From Humibacillus xanthopallidus (GTDB taxonomy: Bacteria > Actinomycetota > Actinomycetes > Actinomycetales > Dermatophilaceae): 64,000 bases of DNA. The notes below the pieces were generated by a model, which was not told where the DNA came from, did no database searches, and saw only the letters and a list, made by a program, of their open reading frames with translations. Of the stretch, positions 36,581 through 45,501 are shown one piece after another. Numbering within the stretch: the first letter of the stretch is position 1; each line of letters starts with the position of its first letter. Position numbers and translations under genes: made by a program. Location: assembly GCF_006717145.1 (NCBI RefSeq), contig NZ_VFQF01000001.1, positions 62,001 to 126,000 of the forward strand, read 5' to 3'.

Positions 36581-37861
36581 GTGAGAGAGCGCTTCCGTGT
36601 CGTGGGCGGGGCCCGGCTGTCGGGCGAGGTCGCCGTCGTCGGGGCCAAGAACAGCGCCCTCAAGCTGATGGCGGTGGCGCTGCTCGCGGCCGGCCGCACG
36701 ACCCTGACCAACGTGCCCGCCATCGCCGACGTGGCGATCATGGCCGAGCTGCTCCGGCGGCTCGGCGTGACCGTCGACGACGACCCGCTGACCGGCACCG
36801 TCGTGCTCGACGTGCCCGAGGAGCTCGGTCACCGCGCCGACTACGAGCTCGTGCGGGCGCTGCGGGCCTCGATCTCGGTCCTCGGCCCGCTCGTGGCCCG
36901 CGTCGGGCTCGCCGACGTCGCGGTGCCAGGCGGCGACGCCATCGGCTCGCGCGGCCTCGACCTGCATGCGGCCGGACTCGAGGCGCTCGGGGCCACGGTC
37001 CACGTCACCCACGGCTACCTCGTCGCCGAGGCCCCGCACGGCCTGACGGGCGCCGACATCCGCCTCGACTTCCCGAGCGTGGGAGCGACCGAGAACGTCC
37101 TCACCGCCTCGGTGCTCGCCCGCGGCACGACGACGATCGACAACGTCGCCAAGGAGCCCGAGATCGTCGACATCGCCGAGATGCTCGTCTCGATGGGCGC
37201 CCGCATCGAGGGCGCCGGCACGTCACGCCTCGTCGTCCACGGTGTCGACCGGCTCCACCCGACACGGCACGCGGTCGTGCCCGACCGCATCGCGGCCGGC
37301 ACGTGGGCCTTCGCCGCCGCGACGACCCGCGGCGACGTCGAGGTCGTCGGCGGTGTCGCCGACCACCTGCGCACGCCCCTCGCCGCGCTCGAGGCGGCCG
37401 GCTGCCACGTCGAGGTCACCGACCGCGGCTTCCGCGTGGCCGCCGACCGGCGCCCGCTCGCCTTCGACGTCGCGACGCTGCCCTACCCGGGCTTCCCGAC
37501 CGACCTTCAGCCGTTCGCCCTCACCTACAACGTCGTCGCCGACGGCTCCGCGATGGTCACGGAGAACCTCTTCGAGGCCCGCTTCCGCACCGTGCAGGAG
37601 CTCGCGCGCCTCGGCGCCGACGCGCAGATCGACGGTCACCACGTCATGACGCACGGGGTGCCGCTGCTCTCCGGGGCGCCGGTCGAGAGCAGCGACATCC
37701 GCTCCGGGGCGGCCCTCGTCATCGCCGGGCTGGTCGCCGACGGTGAGACGCTCGTCAGCGGCGTCCACCACATCGACCGTGGCTACCCCCGCTTCGAGGA
37801 GGCCATGCGGGCGCTCGGCGCCGACGTCACGCGCGAGCCCGACGACCCCTGGTTCGAGTGA
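36581..37861 (+). CDS. murA: UDP-N-acetylglucosamine 1-carboxyvinyltransferase with Asp in place of the catalytic Cys
   Basis: This 426-residue enzyme starts peptidoglycan synthesis by joining phosphoenolpyruvate to UDP-GlcNAc. The [12 protein letters not shown] terminus, [10 protein letters not shown] and the [10 protein letters not shown] segment are typical. The active-site loop reads [15 protein letters not shown], so residue 119 is Asp where E. coli has Cys115. Mycobacterial MurA has the same change and is insensitive to fosfomycin, which works by alkylating that Cys. The gene is leaderless, and an octamer-bearing hairpin follows it. Confidence 0.96.
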   Translation: MRERFRVVGGARLSGEVAVVGAKNSALKLMAVALLAAGRTTLTNVPAIADVAIMAELLRRLGVTVDDDPLTGTVVLDVPEELGHRADYELVRALRASISVLGPLVARVGLADVAVPGGDAIGSRGLDLHAAGLEALGATVHVTHGYLVAEAPHGLTGADIRLDFPSVGATENVLTASVLARGTTTIDNVAKEPEIVDIAEMLVSMGARIEGAGTSRLVVHGVDRLHPTRHAVVPDRIAAGTWAFAAATTRGDVEVVGGVADHLRTPLAALEAAGCHVEVTDRGFRVAADRRPLAFDVATLPYPGFPTDLQPFALTYNVVADGSAMVTENLFEARFRTVQELARLGADAQIDGHHVMTHGVPLLSGAPVESSDIRSGAALVIAGLVADGETLVSGVHHIDRGYPRFEEAMRALGADVTREPDDPWFE

Positions 37862-37932
37862 CCCCGTCGCCCTCGTGACCGGCCCGTCCTCCCGCCCGTC
37901 GGCCCGCGCCCGCACCCTCCACTCAAGCGTCC

Positions 37933-37968
37933 GTATGCCGTCCGGCGGGCCCCAGCGGGACGGCATAC
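37933..37968. terminator. Terminator hairpin after murA, octamer in both arms
   Basis: GTATGCCGTCC at 37933-37943 pairs perfectly with GGACGGCATAC at 37958-37968. The remaining gap up to 38106 contains TTGACC and TTGACT hexamers near 38021-38035 that could be -35 boxes for the next gene. Confidence 0.65.
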
Positions 37969-38106
37969 CGCCCCGATCGCCTCCTCGGAGGCACTTCTTG
38001 GCGAGAAGTTCGTATTTTCTTGACCGATTCTTGACTCCGAGGGGCAACGTTCCGCCGCGCTGAGGCGTCATCATGGGTGACGGCACAGCGTTTGAGAGGG
38101 GTCAAC

Positions 38107-38490
38107 ATGACGCTGCACACCCACTGCAGGGGTCCGATCCGGGTGATCGACGCCCCGGACGGCCACGATGTCACCATCGAGGGGCGCCTCGACGTCCACT
38201 CCGTGCCCGACATCCGTGACGCGATCCACGCGGTCATCGTCGCCGGTGAGGGCGAGGTGCGCCTGCACGTCGGGAAGGCCGAGATCGGCGACGCCACGGG
38301 CCTCGGCGTCATCGTCCACCTGCACCGCCGCGCGACCCGGGCCGGGCGCCGCCTCGTCATCGTCGACGCGAGCGACCGCACGACCCGGCTGCTCCGGGCC
38401 TGCCGGCTCGAGCGCATCATCGCCCCCCGCCACCCGGTGGCCGCTGCCGCCCACCCGGCCACGCTGACTGTGGCGCCTCTCACCGCCTGA
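38107..38490 (+). CDS. STAS-domain protein, anti-sigma-factor-antagonist-like
   Basis: This 127-residue single STAS domain has the pattern HDVTIEGRLDVHSVPDIR and GDATGLGVIVHLHRRA. In SpoIIAA-like antagonists a Ser or Thr directly before the GLG is the phosphorylation site of the partner kinase; here a Thr occupies that position, so phospho-regulation is possible. No anti-sigma kinase or sigma factor is encoded nearby. The partner and the output are unknown. ATG 38107 follows GAGAGGGG. The 245-nt upstream gap holds the murA terminator and a probable promoter. Confidence 0.8.
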   Translation: MTLHTHCRGPIRVIDAPDGHDVTIEGRLDVHSVPDIRDAIHAVIVAGEGEVRLHVGKAEIGDATGLGVIVHLHRRATRAGRRLVIVDASDRTTRLLRACRLERIIAPRHPVAAAAHPATLTVAPLTA

Positions 38491-38518
38491 GCACCTGCCC
38501 ACCACGGGTGGGCCGCAC

Positions 38519-38530
38519 TACCGTCGAGCC
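38519..38530 (+). promoter_or_regulatory. Leaderless promoter of the acyl-CoA mutase gene
   Basis: TACCGT at 38519-38524 ends 6 nt before ATG 38531, with no ribosome binding site. Confidence 0.5.
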
Positions 38531-40612
38531 ATGTCTTCGACGGAGAGCATGCCGGTCCCGCGCGTCCACGTGACGCCCGATCGTCCCTGGGTCATGCGGA
38601 CGTATGCCGGCCACTCCAGCGCCGCCGCGAGCAACGCTCTCTACCGCCGCAACCTCGACAAGGGCCAGACCGGCCTCTCGGTCGCCTTCGACCTGCCGAC
38701 GCAGACGGGCTACGACCCCGACCACTCCCTGGCCCGCGGCGAGGTCGGCAAGGTCGGGGTGCCGATCAGCCACATCGGCGACATGGATGCGCTCTTCGCC
38801 GACATCCCCCTGCGCGAGATGAACACCTCGATGACGATCAACGCGACGGCGATGTGGTTGCTCGCGCTCTACCAGGTCGCCGCCGAGCGCCAGGCCGCTG
38901 CCGCGGGGGAGGACCCGGCGCAGTGGGTGCACGCCCTCGCCGGCACGACCCAGAACGACATCATCAAGGAGTACCTCTCGCGCGGGACCTACGTCTTCCC
39001 GCCGGCGCCCTCGCTGCGGCTCATCACCGACATGGTCGCCTACACGGTGCGCGAGATCCCGAAGTGGAACCCCATCAACATCTGCAGCTACCACCTCCAG
39101 GAGGCGGGGGCGACGCCGGTGCAGGAGATCGCCTACGCGATGTCGACGGCGGTCGCCGTGCTCGACGCGGTGCGCGACTCCGGGCAGGTGCCGCCGGAGG
39201 AGTTCGCGAGCGTCGTCGCGCGCATCTCCTTCTTCGTCAACGCCGGCGTGCGCTTCGTCGAGGAGATGTGCAAGATGCGCGCCTTCGTGCAGCTCTGGGA
39301 CGAGCTGACGCGCGACCGCTACGGCGTGACGGACGACAAGGCCCGGCGCTTCCGCTACGGCGTGCAGGTCAACAGCCTCGGCCTCACCGAGGCGCAGCCC
39401 GAGAACAACGTCCAGCGCATCGTCCTAGAGATGCTCGCGGTCACCCTGTCCAAGGACGCGCGGGCCCGGGCGATCCAGCTGCCGGCGTGGAACGAGGCGC
39501 TGGGCCTGCCGCGCCCCTGGGACCAGCAGTGGAGCCTGCGCCTCCAGCAGGTGCTCGCCTACGAGTCCGACCTGCTGGAGTACGACGACCTCTTCACCGG
39601 GTCCGTCGTCGTCGAGCGCAAGGTCGCCGAGCTCGTCGAGGGCGCTCGCGCGGAGATGAACCGCATCGAGGAGATGGGCGGGGCCGTCGCGGCCGTCGAG
39701 TCGGGCTACATGAAGTCGGCCCTCGTGGCCTCCCACGCCGAGCGGCGCCGGCGCATCGAGTCGGGTGAGGCGGTCATCGTCGGTCTCAACCGCTTCGAGA
39801 CGACCGAGCCCAACCCGCTCACAGCCGACCTCGAGACGGCCATCCAGACCGTCGACCCGGGGGTCGAGCGCGCGGCAGCCGACGCCGTGCGCGCCTGGCG
39901 CGAGCGTCGTGACTCCGACCCGGAGCGGCGTACCCGCGCCGTGGCGGCGCTCGAGCGCCTGCGGGCCGACGCGGCCTCCGGCGCCAACCTCGTGGCGGCC
40001 TCGGTCGAGTGCGCGCGCGCCGAGGTGACGACGGGGGAGTGGACGAGTGCCCTGCGCGAGGAGTTCGGCGAGTACCGCGCCCCCACGGGGGTCTCGGGGT
40101 CGGTGGGTGTCAGCGCCTCGGAGCCCGGTGACGCCCTCGGGCGGGTGCGTGACCTCGTGGCCCGCACCGGCGAGGAGCTCGGTGAGAAGCTGCGCATCCT
40201 CGTCGGCAAGCCCGGCCTCGACGGGCACAGCAACGGCGCGGAGCAGGTGGCCGTGCGGGCGCGCGACGCCGGCTTCGAGGTCGTCTACCAGGGCATCCGC
40301 CTGACGCCGGAGCAGATCGTCGCCGCCGCCGTGGCCGAGGACGTGCACCTCGTGGGCCTGTCGATCCTCAGCGGGTCGCACATGGAGCTCGTGCCCGAGG
40401 TCCTGCGGGGCCTGCGCGAGGCCGGGGCGGGCGACGTGCCCGTCATCGTCGGCGGCATCATCCCCGAGGGCGACGCCGCCGCCCTGCGCGCCGCCGGGGT
40501 CGCCATGGTCTTCACCCCCAAGGACTTCGGGCTCAACGACATCATGAGCGAGCTCGTCGGTGTGATCCGTCGCTCACGGGGTCTCGCGGATCTCGAGGTC
40601 GCGCCCGCCTGA
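38531..40612 (+). CDS. Adenosylcobalamin-dependent acyl-CoA mutase, MeaA/ethylmalonyl-CoA mutase type
   Basis: This 693-residue protein joins a TIM-barrel mutase domain (about 1-500) and a C-terminal B12-binding domain (about 545-680) with the base-off motif GLDGHSNGAEQ and a later SILSGSH segment. RPWVMRTYAGHSS, FDLPTQTGYDPDH and SYHLQEAGATPVQE match the MeaA/Ecm branch; methylmalonyl-CoA mutase has ATHRGYDSDH-like residues instead. It would isomerise ethylmalonyl-CoA to methylsuccinyl-CoA. Crotonyl-CoA carboxylase/reductase, epimerase and MeaB genes within 14 kb support this. Isobutyryl-CoA or methylmalonyl-CoA specificity cannot be excluded without activity data. Confidence 0.88.
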   Translation: MSSTESMPVPRVHVTPDRPWVMRTYAGHSSAAASNALYRRNLDKGQTGLSVAFDLPTQTGYDPDHSLARGEVGKVGVPISHIGDMDALFADIPLREMNTSMTINATAMWLLALYQVAAERQAAAAGEDPAQWVHALAGTTQNDIIKEYLSRGTYVFPPAPSLRLITDMVAYTVREIPKWNPINICSYHLQEAGATPVQEIAYAMSTAVAVLDAVRDSGQVPPEEFASVVARISFFVNAGVRFVEEMCKMRAFVQLWDELTRDRYGVTDDKARRFRYGVQVNSLGLTEAQPENNVQRIVLEMLAVTLSKDARARAIQLPAWNEALGLPRPWDQQWSLRLQQVLAYESDLLEYDDLFTGSVVVERKVAELVEGARAEMNRIEEMGGAVAAVESGYMKSALVASHAERRRRIESGEAVIVGLNRFETTEPNPLTADLETAIQTVDPGVERAAADAVRAWRERRDSDPERRTRAVAALERLRADAASGANLVAASVECARAEVTTGEWTSALREEFGEYRAPTGVSGSVGVSASEPGDALGRVRDLVARTGEELGEKLRILVGKPGLDGHSNGAEQVAVRARDAGFEVVYQGIRLTPEQIVAAAVAEDVHLVGLSILSGSHMELVPEVLRGLREAGAGDVPVIVGGIIPEGDAAALRAAGVAMVFTPKDFGLNDIMSELVGVIRRSRGLADLEVAPA

Positions 40613-40619
40613 CCCGGCG

Positions 40620-40631
40620 TACGGTTCAAGG
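40620..40631 (+). promoter_or_regulatory. Leaderless promoter
   Basis: TACGGT at 40620-40625 ends 6 nt before GTG 40632. Confidence 0.5.
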
Positions 40632-40970
40632 GTGAGCGATCTGCAGTGCGCCGCCCGGATCATCGTCGTCAACCCGCCGGGCCTCGGTGACGTCGCCTGG
40701 CTCGCCTCGTCGCTGGCCCGCGAGAAGGCCACCGCCGTGTATGCCGCCGACGACGTCCCCGACACCGGCCCCGTCGAGTCGCTCGCCGACGACCTCGGCG
40801 TGCCCTCGCACCTCGGCCATGGCGACCTCGCGGACGGCACGAGCGGCCTCGAGGAGATCGTCGACCGGCACCGCGGCGAGACCGCGGTCGTCGTGCGCGG
40901 CGGCGGCGCCGTGCAGCCCGTGCTCATACTCGTCGACGCCGACGGCCAGACGGTGTCGCCGCTGACCTGA
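40632..40970 (+). CDS. Small conserved-looking hypothetical protein
   Basis: I do not recognise this 112-residue protein. It alternates predicted strands and helices (AARIIVVNPPGLGDVAWLASSLARE, ETAVVVRGGGAVQP), suggesting a small Rossmann- or phosphatase-like fold. It has no Cys pairs or membrane segments. The NPPG and GLGDVAW pieces near the N terminus and the VVRGGGA loop are the best candidates for a ligand site. It is preceded by a clear leaderless promoter and shows the local codon bias, which supports it as a real gene. It is convergent with nucS; the ends are 27 nt apart. Confidence 0.6.
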   Translation: MSDLQCAARIIVVNPPGLGDVAWLASSLAREKATAVYAADDVPDTGPVESLADDLGVPSHLGHGDLADGTSGLEEIVDRHRGETAVVVRGGGAVQPVLILVDADGQTVSPLT

Positions 40971-40997
40971 GCGCGTGGCGTTGCGTCCGGGAGCCGC

Positions 40998-41693
40998 CTA
41001 GAAGAGGCGCGACTCGGCGTCGTCGATGCCCTTGAGGGCGTCGTAGTCGAGCACGACGCAGCGGATGCCGCGGTCCTCGGCGAGGGTGCGGGCCTGGGGC
41101 TTGATCTGCTGCGCGGCGAAGACCCCCGTCACGGGTGCGAGGTGCGGGTCGCGGTTCATCAGCTCGAGGTAGCGGGTCAGCTGCTCGACCCCGTCGATCT
41201 CGCCGCGGCGCTTGATCTCGACGGCGACGCTCGTGCCGCTCGAGTCCTTGGCGAGGATGTCGACCGGCCCGATGGCGGTCATGTACTCCCGGCGCACGAG
41301 CGACCAGCCGTGGCCGAGGGTGTGGATGTGCTCGGCGAGCAGGCGCTGCAGGTGCGCCTCGACCCCGTCCTTGACCAGGCCCGGGTCGACGCCGAGCTCG
41401 TGGGCCGAGTCGTGCACGACCTCGTGGATCAGCACCGTGAGACGGTCCTCGCTCTTGGCGTGCTGGACCCGCCACACCGCGACGACTCCCTCGGCCGTCT
41501 GGGTCTCGTCGGGCTCGACCTCGGCCATCGTGCACGGCGGCGACATCCAGTTGAGCGGCTTGTAGGAGCCCCCGTCGCTGTGCACGAGCACCGAGCCGTC
41601 GGCCTTGACGACGAGCAGCCGTGTCGCGAGGGGCAGGTGGGCGGTGAGGCGGCCGTCGTAGTCGACGCTGCAGCGGGCAATGACGAGACGCAC
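40998..41693 (-). CDS. nucS: Mismatch-specific endonuclease NucS/EndoMS
   Basis: This 231-residue nuclease cuts both strands at mismatches and replaces MutS/MutL in actinobacteria. The N-terminal [15 protein letters not shown] domain binds DNA. The C-terminal RecB-like core has GPVDILAKD and [16 protein letters not shown], with the metal-binding Asp, Glu and Lys. The final ESRLF fits the beta-clamp-binding tail. GTG 41693 is chosen over GTG 41702 because it gives the family N terminus and lies 7 nt after a TAGGGT -10 box. Its presence is further evidence for an actinobacterial host. Confidence 0.95.
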   Translation of the reverse strand: MRLVIARCSVDYDGRLTAHLPLATRLLVVKADGSVLVHSDGGSYKPLNWMSPPCTMAEVEPDETQTAEGVVAVWRVQHAKSEDRLTVLIHEVVHDSAHELGVDPGLVKDGVEAHLQRLLAEHIHTLGHGWSLVRREYMTAIGPVDILAKDSSGTSVAVEIKRRGEIDGVEQLTRYLELMNRDPHLAPVTGVFAAQQIKPQARTLAEDRGIRCVVLDYDALKGIDDAESRLF

Positions 41694-41706
41694 GGCGACC
41701 ACCCTA
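41694..41706 (-). promoter_or_regulatory. nucS: Leaderless promoter of nucS
   Basis: On the minus strand TAGGGT (41706-41701) ends 7 nt before GTG 41693. This also argues against the upstream GTG at 41702, which would overlap the box. Confidence 0.5.
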
Positions 41707-41804
41707 GATCACCCGAGAACGCCGCCGGTGCCAGCCGACCGGGGTGGGGAGCGTCACGCACCCAACGGGTGTGAGCGGCATACGGGCTCTGGGAGACTCC
41801 ACGC

Positions 41805-43583
41805 ATGGCTCGTGATTTCACCAAGGTCGGCGTGATCGGACTCGGCACCATGGGTGCCGGCATCGTGGAGGTCTTTGCCCGCAACGGCATCGACGTCGTC
41901 GCGGTCGAGGTGACCGACGCCGCGGTCGAGAAGGGGCGGGGCGTCCTGACGCACTCGACCGACCGCGCCGTCTCGCGGGGCAAGCTGAGCGAGCAGGACC
42001 GCGACGCCCTGCACAGCCGGGTGCAGTTCACGAGCGACATGGCCGACCTCAAGGAGTGCCAGCTCGTCGTCGAGGCGGTGCCCGAGCACCTCGACCTCAA
42101 GAAGGAGATCTTCGCGCGGCTCGACACGATCGTCTCCGACGACGCGATCCTCGCGACGAACACGAGCTCACTTCCCGTCACCGAGATCGCGGTCGCCACG
42201 ATCAACCCCAAGCGCGTCGTCGGCATGCACTTCTTCAACCCGGCGCCGGTGCTCCAGTTCGTTGAGGTCATCAAGACCGTCATCACGAGCGACGAGATCT
42301 TCGAGGAGGTCAAGGCGCTCGCCGAGCGGCTCGGCAAGAAGCCGGTCATCGTCGGCGACAAGGCCGGCTTCATCGCCAACGCCCTGCTCTTCGGCTACCT
42401 CAACCACGCCGTGTCGATGTTCGAGAGCAAGTACGCGACGCGCGAGGACATCGACGCGGCGATGAAGCTCGGCTGCGGCTACCCCATGGGCCCGCTCGCC
42501 CTCATGGACCTCATCGGCCTCGACACCGCCTACGAGATCCTCGACACGATGTACAAGCAGGGCCGCGACCGCCTGCACGCGCCGACCCCGATCATCAAGC
42601 AGATGGTCAGCGCCGGCCTCAAGGGCCGCAAGAGCGGCCGCGGCTTCTACACGTATGCCGCCGCCGGCAGCTCGCAGGTCGTCGACGACGCGCTGACCCC
42701 CACGGCCGCCGCGGACGGCGCCACGGCGACCCGCCCGATCCGCACCGTCGGGGTGATCGGCTCCGGCACGATGGCGACCGGGATGGTCGAGGTCTTCGCC
42801 AAGGCCGGCCTCGACGTCGTCTTCGTCGCACGCAGCGAGGCCAAGGTCGACGCGGTGCGCGCCGGCGTCGAGAAGAGCCTCGACAAGGCGATCGCCCGGG
42901 GCAAGGCCACCGAGGAGCAGCGTGACGCGGCCCTGGCCCACCTGCGCGGCACGACGAGCCTCGAGGACCTCGCCGAGGTCGACCTCGTCGTCGAGGCCGT
43001 CGTCGAGGACCTCGCCGTCAAGCGCGAGCTCTTCGGCCGGCTCGACGAGATCTGCCGTCCCGGCGCGATCCTCGCGACGACGACGAGCTCGCTGCCCGTC
43101 GTCGAGTGCGCCGCAGCGACCTCGCGCCCCGAGGACGTCATCGGCATGCACTTCTTCAACCCGGCCCAGGTCATGCGCCTCGTCGAGGTCGTCCACACCG
43201 TCTCGACGGCCGCCGACGTCACCGCGACGGTGCAGCAGCTGTGCGCGACCATCGGCAAGCACCCCGTCACGTGCGGCGACCGCGCCGGCTTCATCGTCAA
43301 CGCGCTGCTCTTCCCCTACCTCAACGACGCCGTGAAGATGCTCGAGGCGAACTACTCGACCGCCGACGACATCGACACGGCGATGAAGACCGGCTGCGGC
43401 CTGCCGATGGGTCCCTTCGAGCTGCTCGACGTCGTCGGTCTCGACGTGTCGCTCGCCATCGAGCGCGAGCTCTACCTCGAGTTCCGCGAGCGCGGCTACG
43501 CCCCGGCCCCGCTGCTCGAGCACCTCGTCACCGCCGGCTACCTCGGCCGCAAGACCGGTCGCGGCTTCCGCACCTACCCCTGA
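41805..43583 (+). CDS. Tandem-fused 3-hydroxyacyl-CoA (3-hydroxybutyryl-CoA) dehydrogenase
   Basis: This 592-residue protein contains two complete copies of the 290-residue HBD fold. Each has an NAD-binding glycine motif (VGVIGLGTMGAGIVEVFA and VGVIGSGTMATGMVEVFA), a VVEAV segment, the catalytic-site MHFFNPA with its His, and a C-terminal domain ending in GRKSGRGFYTY or GRKTGRGFRTY. The Ser and Asn of the active site (NTSSLPV, then TTSSLPV) are Asn-Thr in copy 1 and Thr-Thr in copy 2. It would interconvert acetoacetyl-CoA and 3-hydroxybutyryl-CoA. The joining linker is about residues 285-310. A GAGACT box 6 nt before the ATG suggests a weakly conserved leaderless promoter. Confidence 0.93.
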   Translation: MARDFTKVGVIGLGTMGAGIVEVFARNGIDVVAVEVTDAAVEKGRGVLTHSTDRAVSRGKLSEQDRDALHSRVQFTSDMADLKECQLVVEAVPEHLDLKKEIFARLDTIVSDDAILATNTSSLPVTEIAVATINPKRVVGMHFFNPAPVLQFVEVIKTVITSDEIFEEVKALAERLGKKPVIVGDKAGFIANALLFGYLNHAVSMFESKYATREDIDAAMKLGCGYPMGPLALMDLIGLDTAYEILDTMYKQGRDRLHAPTPIIKQMVSAGLKGRKSGRGFYTYAAAGSSQVVDDALTPTAAADGATATRPIRTVGVIGSGTMATGMVEVFAKAGLDVVFVARSEAKVDAVRAGVEKSLDKAIARGKATEEQRDAALAHLRGTTSLEDLAEVDLVVEAVVEDLAVKRELFGRLDEICRPGAILATTTSSLPVVECAAATSRPEDVIGMHFFNPAQVMRLVEVVHTVSTAADVTATVQQLCATIGKHPVTCGDRAGFIVNALLFPYLNDAVKMLEANYSTADDIDTAMKTGCGLPMGPFELLDVVGLDVSLAIERELYLEFRERGYAPAPLLEHLVTAGYLGRKTGRGFRTYP

Positions 43584-43628
43584 CACCCGGCGGGGCGGCA
43601 TACCCCGGCTGTGCCCGACAATGGGCTC

Positions 43629-43937
43629 ATGCCGTCACGCCGTCGACCCAGCAAGCACGCCCGCGACCACGTGCCGCTCGACGTGACGCGCATCCAGGGC
43701 GGCGCCACGCGCGAGGAGTCGTATGCCGGTGGGCGCTGGACCGTCCGCTCCGTGACGGGGGCGTCGGCGACGCGGCCCTACCTGTGCCCCGGGTGCCAGC
43801 AGGACATCCCGCCCGGCCTGCCGCACGTCGTCGTGTGGCCCGCCGACGGGGTCGGGGGAGTGGGCGACCGGCGGCACTGGCACACCGGGTGCTGGCAGCG
43901 TCGTGACGCGCGGCCGCCCGGCAACGCCTACCGCTGA
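43629..43937 (+). CDS. Small zinc-ribbon-like hypothetical protein
   Basis: This 102-residue basic protein has YLCPGCQQDIPPGLPHVVVWP followed by HWHTGCW, a CxxC...HxxC arrangement that could bind one zinc ion. Similar short proteins in other actinobacteria are labelled ATP/GTP-binding without evidence I know of. There is no Walker motif here. ATG 43629 is preferred to GTG 43611 because GACAAT ends 6 nt before it, the leaderless pattern. The last 10 nt overlap the end of the convergent TetR gene. The function is unknown. Confidence 0.65.
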   Translation: MPSRRRPSKHARDHVPLDVTRIQGGATREESYAGGRWTVRSVTGASATRPYLCPGCQQDIPPGLPHVVVWPADGVGGVGDRRHWHTGCWQRRDARPPGNAYR

Positions 43938-44524
43938 GCACCCGGCGGGGCGTCGAGGACGGGTGCGAGCTCGCGGGCCACGAGCCGCAGCGGAGCGGTG
44001 TCGCGGCGGGCGCGAGCCATGAGGATGGCACCTTCGAGGGCGCAGAGCATGAGCGTCGAGAGCGAGTCGGCCCGCCGGCGCGAGCGACCCATGTCGACCA
44101 GGGCCTCGGCGAGGGGGCGCCGCCAGGTCTCGAGAGCCGTGTCGGCGGCGCGCCGCACCGTCTCGTTGGTGTCGGCGCAGTCGACGACGGCCGCGGCGAC
44201 GGGGCAGCCGCGGGCGAACTCGCGGGCGTCGAGGTCGGCCGCCCAGTCGTCGACGACGGCGGTGAAGAGGCGGCTCGGCGTCGGACGCCTCATCCGAGAG
44301 AGGTGCTCCCCGACGCGCGCCGCGGCCCAGGTGCCGGCCCAGTCGAGCGCCTCGGCGACGAGCTGGTCCTTGCCGCCCGGGAAGTAGTGCTGCAGCGACC
44401 CCCTCGGGGCGTCGGCGTCGATGACGACCTGCCGCAGGCCTGTCCCACTGACCCCTGCGCGCCGCAGGTGCTGGGCAGTCGCGTAGACCATGCGGTCGCG
44501 AGGACCGCGGGTGTCCGACGACAT
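43928..44524 (-). CDS. TetR/AcrR-family repressor
   Basis: This 198-residue regulator has an N-terminal helix-turn-helix with LRQVVIDADAPRGSLQHYFP and a C-terminal helical ligand domain containing three Cys or near-Cys positions (GCPVAAAVVDCAD). The GSLQHYFPGGKDQL segment puts it in the LmrA/YxaF-like TetR group. It is divergent from a dehydrogenase gene, and the shared 95-nt region holds two matching palindromes, so it most likely represses both. The inducer is unknown; an aldehyde or a xenobiotic handled by the dehydrogenase is a guess. Confidence 0.9.
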   Translation of the reverse strand: MSSDTRGPRDRMVYATAQHLRRAGVSGTGLRQVVIDADAPRGSLQHYFPGGKDQLVAEALDWAGTWAAARVGEHLSRMRRPTPSRLFTAVVDDWAADLDAREFARGCPVAAAVVDCADTNETVRRAADTALETWRRPLAEALVDMGRSRRRADSLSTLMLCALEGAILMARARRDTAPLRLVARELAPVLDAPPGAQR

Positions 44525-44551
44525 GTGACCTCCGAACTCTCTTTGTCACGT

Positions 44552-44575
44552 GAACTATGACAGTTGTCATAGTTC
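44552..44575. promoter_or_regulatory. TetR-type operator 1
   Basis: GAACTATGACA-GT-TGTCATAGTTC is a perfect palindrome with 11-bp arms, between the TetR gene and the divergent dehydrogenase gene. It shares the core ACTATGAC/GTCATAGT with operator 2. Confidence 0.8.
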
Positions 44576-44580
44576 GATGA

Positions 44581-44604
44581 CTACTATGACGAGTGTCATA
44601 GTAG
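44581..44604. promoter_or_regulatory. TetR-type operator 2
   Basis: CTACTATGAC-GAGT-GTCATAGTAG has perfect 10-bp arms. Its centre is 29 bp from that of operator 1, close to three helical turns. It lies 16 nt upstream of the dehydrogenase start. Confidence 0.8.
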
Positions 44605-44619
44605 TGAAGGGAGATTGGT

Positions 44620-45501
44620 GTGGAGTCCATGGTGGGTTTCATCGGGCTGGGGATCATGGGGCGACCCATGGCGGCCAACTTGGTTCGGGCGGGAGTGCCT
44701 CTGCGCGTGTGGAACCGGTCGCCAGCCGGCGCGGCGGCGCTGGCGGAGCTGGGGGCCGTCGTCGAGGACTCACCCGCGGCCGTCTTCGCGGCCAGCGACG
44801 TCGTGCTGCTCATGCTGGCCGATGAGCACGCTGTCGACGAGGTGCTGCACCGCGGGAGCGAGGCATTTGCCGCGATGGTTGCGGGCCGGACCGTCGTGCA
44901 CCTCGGCACGACGTCTCCTGAGTTCTCGAGCGGGCTCGGGCGAGACGTCGAGGCCGCCGGCGGTGACTACGTCGAGGCCCCCGTCTCCGGCTCGCGCCTC
45001 CCCGCGGAGCGCGGGGAGCTCGTCGCGCTCGTGGCCGGAAGAGACGCGGCCGTGGACCGCATCGCCCCGCTCCTGGCGCCCATGTGCCGCGAGGTCGTGC
45101 GCTGTGGCTCCGTGCCCGCGGGCACGGGCACGAAGCTCGCGGTCAACCTCTACCTGTGCACCATGGTCGCCGGGCTCGCGGAGGCCTTCCACCTCGCCGA
45201 GCGGCTCGACCTCGACCTCGAGGTCTTCAGGCGTGCCCTCGACTCGGGGCCCATGGCCAGCGCCGTCTCGACCGTGAAGCTGGCGAAGCTCGTGGCGCGC
45301 GACTTCGACGCCCAGGCGGCGGTGCGCGACGTGCACACCAACACCCGCCTCATCGCGGCGGCCGCACGGTCCGTGGGGGCGTCGAGCCCGCTGCTCGACG
45401 CGACCCGCCGGCTCTTCCGCGAGACCGAGGACGCCGGCCTCGGGTCCCTCGACATGGCTGCGGTCGTCACCGCTCTCGAGACGAGGGCCGGCCCACCGTG
45501 A
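44620..45501 (+). CDS. NAD(P)-dependent dehydrogenase of the 3-hydroxyisobutyrate dehydrogenase family
   Basis: This 293-residue beta-hydroxyacid dehydrogenase has the N-terminal [20 protein letters not shown] dinucleotide motif with Arg-Ser (NRSPAG) at the position that favours NADPH. The substrate motif is [15 protein letters not shown] and the catalytic lysine is in [12 protein letters not shown]. Family members act on 3-hydroxyisobutyrate, succinic semialdehyde/glyoxylate, tartronate semialdehyde or synthetic imines; specificity cannot be read here. GTG 44620 has AAGGGAG upstream; ATG 44629 is an alternative. The divergent TetR with two operators indicates dedicated control. The last codons form one arm of a terminator. 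Confidence 0.85.
   Translation: MESMVGFIGLGIMGRPMAANLVRAGVPLRVWNRSPAGAAALAELGAVVEDSPAAVFAASDVVLLMLADEHAVDEVLHRGSEAFAAMVAGRTVVHLGTTSPEFSSGLGRDVEAAGGDYVEAPVSGSRLPAERGELVALVAGRDAAVDRIAPLLAPMCREVVRCGSVPAGTGTKLAVNLYLCTMVAGLAEAFHLAERLDLDLEVFRRALDSGPMASAVSTVKLAKLVARDFDAQAAVRDVHTNTRLIAAAARSVGASSPLLDATRRLFRETEDAGLGSLDMAAVVTALETRAGPP

Noticed and set aside
44552-44604. Paired palindromes as recombination or att sites
   Set aside because: Their position between a TetR gene and a divergent target gene and their matching cores fit operators much better.
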